Assembly (NCBI GenBank): GCA_947629615.1
Contig: CANRER010000046.1
Location: 1 to 10,402 of the forward strand
Reading direction: 5' to 3'
Length of the DNA: 10,402 nucleotides
DNA from: an uncultured Clostridia bacterium
GTDB taxonomy: Bacteria; Bacillota; Clostridia; UMGS1883
Positions 6,031 through 10,402 of the stretch are shown one piece after another (the first letter of the stretch is position 1; each line of letters opens with the position of its first letter). The position numbers were made by a program, and so were the translations under genes. Under the pieces are notes generated by a model. That model did not search any database, had not been told where the DNA came from, and was given only the letters and a program-made list of their open reading frames with translations.

Positions 6031-7153
6031 CGAATATGTGTTCAGGGACGGCAAGCGTCTGCGCCGCGGCTACACAACAGGCTCCTGCGCGGCTGCCGCC
6101 GCCGTCGGCGCGGCGGAGCTGCTGCTTGACGGTAAGGCCCCTTGCGCCGTCCGCCTCCGCGTGCCGAGCGGCGAAACGCTTGAAATTAATATCCTCGCGC
6201 CGGAGAGGGGCGAAGGCTTCGCCGCCTGCTCTGTCAGGAAGGACGCGGGCGACGATCCCGACGTAACGAACGGCGTTATCGTCCGCGCAAGGGCCGAAAA
6301 AATCGCCTCCGGCGTTGAGATAGAGGGCGGGGAGGGCGTTGGCCGCGTGACAAAGCCTGGCCTCGACCAGCCTGTCGGCGCGGCGGCGATAAACTCTGTG
6401 CCGAGGAAAATGATAGCCGAGGCCGTCCACCCTCTTTGCGAGGCTCACGGCTGCGGGCTTAAAATAACAATCTCCGTTCCCGGCGGGGAGGAGATTGCGA
6501 AAAGAACCTACAACCCGCGCATGGGCATTGTGGGCGGCATATCAATAATCGGCACCACCGGCATAGTCGAGCCGATGAGCCGCTCCGCCCTTATCGAAAC
6601 CTTCCGCACTGAAATGCGTATGCGCCGCGCCGAGGGCGCGAAAACGCTGCTTCTCACAATAGGCAATTACGGCAAAAGCTTCCTCGCGCGGGAGCTGCCG
6701 CTCGCCTTCGAGAGCAGCGTCAAGTGCGGCAACTTCATTGGCGAGGCAATCGACTCCGCCGTTGAGCTGGGCTTTTCGGGCGCGCTTCTCGTGGGGCATA
6801 TCGGCAAGCTGGTGAAGCTTGGCGCGGGGATAATGAACACCCATTCCGCGCAGGCCGACGGCCGCATGGAAACGCTTGTCACCTGCGCCCTGCTCGCCGG
6901 GGCGGACGCGGAAACCATGAAAAAAATCCCGCCCTGCGTCACTGTGGACGCCGCCCTCGCGGAGCTTGCCGCCGACGGAATGATGGAAAAAACCGCCGCC
7001 GTGCTGATGGAGCGGGCGCGGCTTCACCTCGAGGCAAGGGCACGCGGCATGAAAATCGCCGCGGTAATGTTTTCGGATAAATACGGCGTCATAGGCAAAA
7101 CCGACGGCGCGGACGAGCTGACGGAAAGGATAGTGAGCGAGGCAAATGGTTGA
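6023..7153 (+). CDS. cbiD: Cobalt-precorrin-5B C1-methyltransferase CbiD
   Basis: CbiD methylates C1 of cobalt-precorrin-5B with S-adenosylmethionine to give cobalt-precorrin-6A. It has a fold unlike the other pathway methyltransferases. The 376 residues are of normal length. Family blocks are RRGYTTGSCAAAAA (14-27), GVGRVTKPGL (about 105-114) and YNPRMGIVGGISIIGTTGI (about 162-180). The TTG at 6023 is chosen because it gives the usual short lead before the YTTGSC motif and follows AGGGGG by seven bases; GTG 6038 is a weaker alternative, and a longer open frame inside cbiC is a shadow. It overlaps cbiC by 8 bases and the next gene by 8. Confidence 0.95.
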   Translation: MLDEYVFRDGKRLRRGYTTGSCAAAAAVGAAELLLDGKAPCAVRLRVPSGETLEINILAPERGEGFAACSVRKDAGDDPDVTNGVIVRARAEKIASGVEIEGGEGVGRVTKPGLDQPVGAAAINSVPRKMIAEAVHPLCEAHGCGLKITISVPGGEEIAKRTYNPRMGIVGGISIIGTTGIVEPMSRSALIETFRTEMRMRRAEGAKTLLLTIGNYGKSFLARELPLAFESSVKCGNFIGEAIDSAVELGFSGALLVGHIGKLVKLGAGIMNTHSAQADGRMETLVTCALLAGADAETMKKIPPCVTVDAALAELAADGMMEKTAAVLMERARLHLEARARGMKIAAVMFSDKYGVIGKTDGADELTERIVSEANG

Positions 7154-7901
7154 TTTTGTGGGCGCGGGCTGCGGCGCGGCGGATCTTATAACACTGCGCG
7201 GGGCGCGGCTTATCGGCGAGGCCGACGTGATAATTTACGCCGGCTCGCTGGTGAACCCCGAGCTGCTGAAATACGCGCGGCCCGACTGCGAAATACATAA
7301 CAGCGCGCTTCTGACGCTTGACGAGGTGATAGACCTTATCGCCGCCGCCGAGGCCTCGGGCAGGCATACTGTGAGGCTCCACAGCGGCGACCCCTCGCTT
7401 TACGGCGCGATACGCGAGCAGACCGACAGACTGCGCGCCTTGGGGATACCTTTCGCCGTCTGCCCCGGCGTCAGCTCCCTCTGCGGGGCGGCGGCCGCTC
7501 TCGGCGCGGAATACACGGTTCCCGGCGTAAGCCAAAGCGTAATCATAACCCGCATGGCCGGGCGCACCCCAGTGCCGCAGGGCGAGTCCGTCGCCGCCCT
7601 CGCCACCCACGGGGCCACTATGGTGATTTTTTTAAGCGTCGGCATGGCCGCCGCTCTTTCGGCGGAGCTTATACGCGGCGGCTATGCGCCCGAAACGCCC
7701 GCCGCCATAGTCTACAAGGCGAGCTGGCCCGACGAAAAAACGCTGCGCTGTACGGTGGCTACGCTTGCCGAAACGGCTGAAAGGGAGAATATAAAAAAGT
7801 CGGCCCTCGTCTGCGTGGGCGGCTTTTTGGGGAGCGGCGGCGAGCCGTCGAGGCTGTACGACGCGGGCTTTTCGACCGAGTTCAGGGAGGCGAGGCCATG
7901 A
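7146..7901 (+). CDS. cbiF: Cobalt-precorrin-4 C11-methyltransferase CbiF
   Basis: CbiF methylates C11 of cobalt-precorrin-4 with S-adenosylmethionine, giving cobalt-precorrin-5A. It belongs to the tetrapyrrole methylase family. The 251 residues fit. VGAGCGAADLITLRGA (5-20) is the N-terminal glycine-rich loop, with Cys in place of the usual Pro at residue 9. LHSGDPSLYGAI (78-89) and CPGVSSLCGAAAALG are the substrate and cofactor loops of the C11 enzymes. The phrase ADVIIYAGSLVNPELL also marks CbiF/CobM rather than CbiL or CbiH. The ATG lies inside the end of cbiD, and the stop forms an ATGA overlap with cbiG. Confidence 0.95.
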   Translation: MVDFVGAGCGAADLITLRGARLIGEADVIIYAGSLVNPELLKYARPDCEIHNSALLTLDEVIDLIAAAEASGRHTVRLHSGDPSLYGAIREQTDRLRALGIPFAVCPGVSSLCGAAAALGAEYTVPGVSQSVIITRMAGRTPVPQGESVAALATHGATMVIFLSVGMAAALSAELIRGGYAPETPAAIVYKASWPDEKTLRCTVATLAETAERENIKKSALVCVGGFLGSGGEPSRLYDAGFSTEFREARP

Positions 7902-8923
7902 AAACCGCAATAATCGCACTGACGAAAAACGGGGTTAGGCTTTCCGAGAAAATCGCCGTGCGGCTTGGCTGCGAACGCTTCGCTTTTGAAAAATACTCCG
8001 ACCGTGAAACGAGGCCGTTTTCGTCGCTCGGCGCGCTCACGGCGGAGCTTTTCGATAAGTACGACGGCCTTATTTTTATCTCCGCCGTCGGCATAGCCGT
8101 GCGTTCGGTCGCGCCTTATCTGCGCTCGAAGCTGACCGACCCTGCCGTCGTCGCGGTGGACGAGAGCGGCAGCTTTGCCGTTTCGCTGCTTTCGGGCCAC
8201 GCGGGCGGGGCCAACGCCCTCGCCGCCCTTGTGGCGGAATGCGTCGGCGCGATGCCCGTCGTCACCACCGCCACCGACGCGGGCGGGCTGTTCTCGCCCG
8301 ACAGCTTCGCCAAGGCCAACGGCCTGCACGTACTCGAGCCGGAGTTTGCCAAGACCGTGGCCGCCGCCGTCGTGAACGGCGAGCCCGTGGGCTTTTTCAG
8401 CGACCTCCCCTGCAAAAATCTTCCCGACGTATTCGCGGACGAGGCCGAGATAGGGGTATGCGTGTCCGCCGACGAGGGCAAAGCCCCCTTTAATACCACT
8501 TTGCACCTTGTGCCGAAAAACGTGGTTTTGGGCGTGGGCTGCCGCAAAGGGGCCGACCCGTCGGCCTTCGAGGGTTTTGTGCTTTCCGCCCTCGCCGAGG
8601 CGGGGATACGGCCTTACAGGCTGGCCGAGGTGCGCACAATCGACCGCAAGGCGGCCGAGCCCGCGATACTGGCCTTTTGCGAAAAGCGCGGCCTGCCGCT
8701 GAAGCTGTTTTCGGCGGAGGAGCTGATGCGGGCGGAGGGCGCGTTTTCGCGCTCGGACTTCGTGCTTAAAACCGTCGGCGCGGACAACGTGTGCGAACGG
8801 GCCGCCGCGATTGGCGGCGGCAGGCCGATAATGCAAAAACGCGCCGGCGGCGGCGTTACGGCGGCGGCCTGCGAAACTGAGGCCGCGATAGACTTTGGGA
8901 GGAAAGAGCCATGCTTTACATAG
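7898..8923 (+). CDS. cbiG: Cobalt-precorrin-5A hydrolase CbiG
   Basis: CbiG opens the delta-lactone of cobalt-precorrin-5A and releases the two-carbon fragment as acetaldehyde, giving cobalt-precorrin-5B. It is specific to the anaerobic pathway and so fixes the type of pathway here. The 341 residues show the full three-part protein: an N-terminal and middle part with GLIFISAVGIAVRSVAPYL and LSGHAGGAN (98-106), then a C-terminal part starting GVGCRKGAD (212-220) and ending with KRAGGGVTAAAC (314-325). The ATG at 7898 follows AGGGAGG by seven bases. It is a stand-alone gene, not fused to cbiH or cbiF as in some species. It overlaps cbiH by 13 bases. Confidence 0.96.
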   Translation: MKTAIIALTKNGVRLSEKIAVRLGCERFAFEKYSDRETRPFSSLGALTAELFDKYDGLIFISAVGIAVRSVAPYLRSKLTDPAVVAVDESGSFAVSLLSGHAGGANALAALVAECVGAMPVVTTATDAGGLFSPDSFAKANGLHVLEPEFAKTVAAAVVNGEPVGFFSDLPCKNLPDVFADEAEIGVCVSADEGKAPFNTTLHLVPKNVVLGVGCRKGADPSAFEGFVLSALAEAGIRPYRLAEVRTIDRKAAEPAILAFCEKRGLPLKLFSAEELMRAEGAFSRSDFVLKTVGADNVCERAAAIGGGRPIMQKRAGGGVTAAACETEAAIDFGRKEPCFT

Positions 8924-9630
8924 TCGGCTTCGGCCCCGGCGACGTCGGGGGAATGACCCTCGCCGCGCGGGAGGCGCTTAACCGCAGCGAGGTAATCGTG
9001 GGCTACACCGCCTACGTCGGGCTTATGCGTGGGCTTTTCCCCGAAAAGGAGTACCTCGCCACGCCCATGCGCGGCGAACGCGAGCGCGTGCTTGCGGCCC
9101 TCGGCCTTGCGGCGGAGGGCAAAACGGTTTCGTTGATTTCCGGCGGCGACTGCGCGGTTTACGGCCTTGCGGGGCTGGCCCTCGAGCTTGCTCCGAAGGG
9201 CGCGGAAATCGAGCTCGTACCCGGCGTCACGGCGGCTCTTTCGGGCGGAGCGCTGCTCGGTGCGCCGCTTGGGCATGACTTCGCGGCGGTCAGCCTTTCG
9301 GATTTGCTCACCCCGTGGGAGAAAATCGAAAAACGGCTCGACTGCGCGGCGGCGGGCGATTTTGTTATCGTGCTGTACAATCCGTCCTCGAAAAAAAGGG
9401 CCGATTACCTCGCCCGCGCCTGCGAAGTGATACTCAGGCACAGAAGCCCCGACACGGTTTGTGGGATAGCGAGAAACATAGGCCGCGACGGCGAGGAGGC
9501 GCGGACGCTGACGCTCAGCGAGCTGAAAGCCGCCTCCGTGGATATGTTTACTACGGTTTTTGTCGGCAGCGGCGAAACAAAAATGATAAACGGAAAAATG
9601 GTAACGCCGAGGGGATACAAAAATGTGTGA
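8911..9630 (+). CDS. cbiH: Cobalt-precorrin-3 C17-methyltransferase CbiH
   Basis: CbiH methylates C17 of cobalt-precorrin-3 and contracts the macrocycle to give cobalt-precorrin-4. The 239 residues match the short form of the family, with no extra Fe-S or reductase domain. Motifs are VGFGPGD (5-11), a YTAYVGL segment (32-38), SGGDCAVYG (77-85), GHDFAAVSLSDLLTPWEKIE (121-140), diagnostic for CbiH/CobJ, and YNPSSKKR (156-163). ATG 8911 has GGGAGG at 8897-8902 eight bases away. It overlaps cbiG by 13 bases and cbiJ by 8. Confidence 0.96.
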   Translation: MLYIVGFGPGDVGGMTLAAREALNRSEVIVGYTAYVGLMRGLFPEKEYLATPMRGERERVLAALGLAAEGKTVSLISGGDCAVYGLAGLALELAPKGAEIELVPGVTAALSGGALLGAPLGHDFAAVSLSDLLTPWEKIEKRLDCAAAGDFVIVLYNPSSKKRADYLARACEVILRHRSPDTVCGIARNIGRDGEEARTLTLSELKAASVDMFTTVFVGSGETKMINGKMVTPRGYKNV

Positions 9631-10360
9631 AACGCTCATTTTCGGCGGCACAACGGAGGGCCGCGCTCTTGCGGAGCTGTGCGCGAAAAACGGTATCCCG
9701 GCCTTTGTCTGCGTAACCACGGATTACGGGGCCTCGCTGCTTCGCGGCGTCAAGGTTCTGACGGGCCGCATGACGGAGGCGGAGATGCTTGAATTTATAA
9801 CGAAAAATCATATATCGCTTGTGCTGGACGCCACCCACCCCTACGCCCGCGAGGCGACGGCGAACATACGCCGCGCCTGCGAAAGCGCGGGAACGCGCCT
9901 GCTGCGGGTGCTGCGGGAGTGGAGCGGCGAGGAGTGGGGGCGGTATTTCGACGATATGAGCGGCATAATTTCTTATTTGGCCGAAACGGACGGGAATGTG
10001 CTTGTGACCACCGGCAGCAAGGAGCTTGCGGCCTTTTGCGCCCTCAAGGATTACCGCGCCCGCTGCGCCGTGCGCGTGCTTCCCTCCGGGGCGGGCCGCT
10101 GCGCCGAGCTGGGCTTTGACCCTAGGCGCGTTATCGCGGCGGCGGGCCCCTTTACAAAGGAGCAGAACGCCGCCCACATAAAAAAATTCGCCGCCCGCTT
10201 CATCGTCACCAAGGACAGCGGCGCGGCGGGCGGCTTTGGCGAAAAGCTGGCGGCGGCGCGGGAGCATGGGGCGGAGGCCCTTATACTCAGAAGGCCGGCG
10301 GAGGACGGCGTTTCTCTCGCCGAGGCCGAAAAAATTCTTTTGGGAGGCGGCCATGAATAA
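9623..10360 (+). CDS. cbiJ: Cobalt-precorrin-6A reductase CbiJ
   Basis: CbiJ/CobK reduces the ring of cobalt-precorrin-6A with a nicotinamide cofactor, giving the dihydro product used by CbiE. The 245 residues are normal. An N-terminal nucleotide-binding loop IFGGTTEGR (6-14), the family block LDATHPYA (68-75), VTTGSKEL (128-135) and a final VTKDSGAAGGFGEKLAAA segment support the call. ATG 9623 has GAGGGG at 9609-9614 eight bases away. The start overlaps cbiH by 8 bases, and the end overlaps the next gene by 8. Confidence 0.95.
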   Translation: MCETLIFGGTTEGRALAELCAKNGIPAFVCVTTDYGASLLRGVKVLTGRMTEAEMLEFITKNHISLVLDATHPYAREATANIRRACESAGTRLLRVLREWSGEEWGRYFDDMSGIISYLAETDGNVLVTTGSKELAAFCALKDYRARCAVRVLPSGAGRCAELGFDPRRVIAAAGPFTKEQNAAHIKKFAARFIVTKDSGAAGGFGEKLAAAREHGAEALILRRPAEDGVSLAEAEKILLGGGHE

Positions 10361-10402
10361 AAAAATCACCGTTGTCGGCATCGGCATGGACGGCGCGGCC
10401 AC
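10353..10402 (+). CDS. cbiE: Start of cobalt-precorrin-7 C5-methyltransferase CbiE (or CbiET), cut by the window
   Basis: Only the first 16 codons are visible, and the right edge of the window truncates the gene. They read MNKKITVVGIGMDGAA, the N-terminal beta strand and glycine-rich loop of a tetrapyrrole methylase, with the wording usual for CbiE and the CbiET fusion. ATG 10353 has GGGAGG at 10342-10347 five bases away and overlaps cbiJ by 8 bases. Context supports this: CbiE acts directly on the CbiJ product. CbiL or another family member cannot be excluded from so few residues, and whether CbiT is fused cannot be seen. Confidence 0.75.
   Translation, partial: MNKKITVVGIGMDGAA

Noticed and set aside
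7712..8836. Long minus-strand open frame of 374 codons opposite cbiF and cbiG
   Set aside because: It lies fully inside two recognised genes on the other strand. Its protein is Arg/Ala/Gly/His-rich with no motif, the usual shadow of GC-rich coding DNA.
8614..9720. Minus-strand open frame of 368 codons opposite cbiG, cbiH and cbiJ
   Set aside because: It has no recognisable domain and crosses three well-supported plus-strand genes.
1..10402. Mobile elements, CRISPR arrays, tRNA or rRNA genes
   Set aside because: I saw no spaced direct repeats, transposase or integrase motifs, terminal inverted repeats or cloverleaf patterns anywhere in the window.

Overview
The window is the 5' two-thirds or so of a long, one-directional operon for anaerobic (cobalt-early) cobalamin synthesis and probable corrinoid or tetrapyrrole uptake. 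A cobalamin riboswitch heads it. The coding DNA is GC-rich by eye. Lipoprotein signals, an adenosylcobalamin-type riboswitch with an intrinsic terminator, extended -10 promoters, AT-rich intergenic DNA and GTG/TTG starts together suggest a high-GC anaerobic Clostridia-type Firmicute. This is inference; there is no rRNA or other phylogenetic marker here.

Layout. Positions 1-239 are AT-rich non-coding DNA with a plausible leftward promoter (154-182) for a divergent gene just off the left edge. A strong rightward promoter (240-268) drives a leader that holds a cobalamin aptamer (about 286-466), a hairpin-rich linker (468-550) and an excellent intrinsic terminator (560-591). Next come a small membrane-anchored NEAT-like protein (608-1021), then a complete ABC importer: lipoprotein binding protein (1011-2159), permease (2156-3166) and ATPase (3163-3918). 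A 34-base gap, the only real gap inside the operon, precedes a CbiK cobaltochelatase carrying a lipoprotein signal (3953-4843) and a second NEAT-like membrane protein (4847-5377). From 5377 on are corrin-ring genes: cbiC, cbiD, cbiF, cbiG, cbiH, cbiJ and the first 50 bases of cbiE (possibly cbiET). Nearly all are joined by short overlaps, so they are probably translationally coupled.

How the genes fit together. CbiK makes cobalt-sirohydrochlorin. A missing CbiL would make cobalt-precorrin-3. CbiH contracts the ring and methylates C17, CbiF methylates C11, CbiG opens the lactone, CbiD methylates C1, CbiJ reduces, CbiE/T methylate C5/C15 and decarboxylate, and CbiC migrates the C11 methyl group to give cobyrinate. 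cbiL, cbiT, cbiA, cbiP and the late genes are not in view. High cobalamin should shut the operon off through the leader.

The most unusual points are these. The chelatase appears to be exported and lipid-anchored, although its usual substrate is cytoplasmic. It sits among two NEAT-like surface proteins and an importer, which suggests an extracytoplasmic tetrapyrrole/metal handling module attached to the B12 pathway. The riboswitch linker repeats a ten-base piece of the aptamer core and offers several mutually exclusive pairings.
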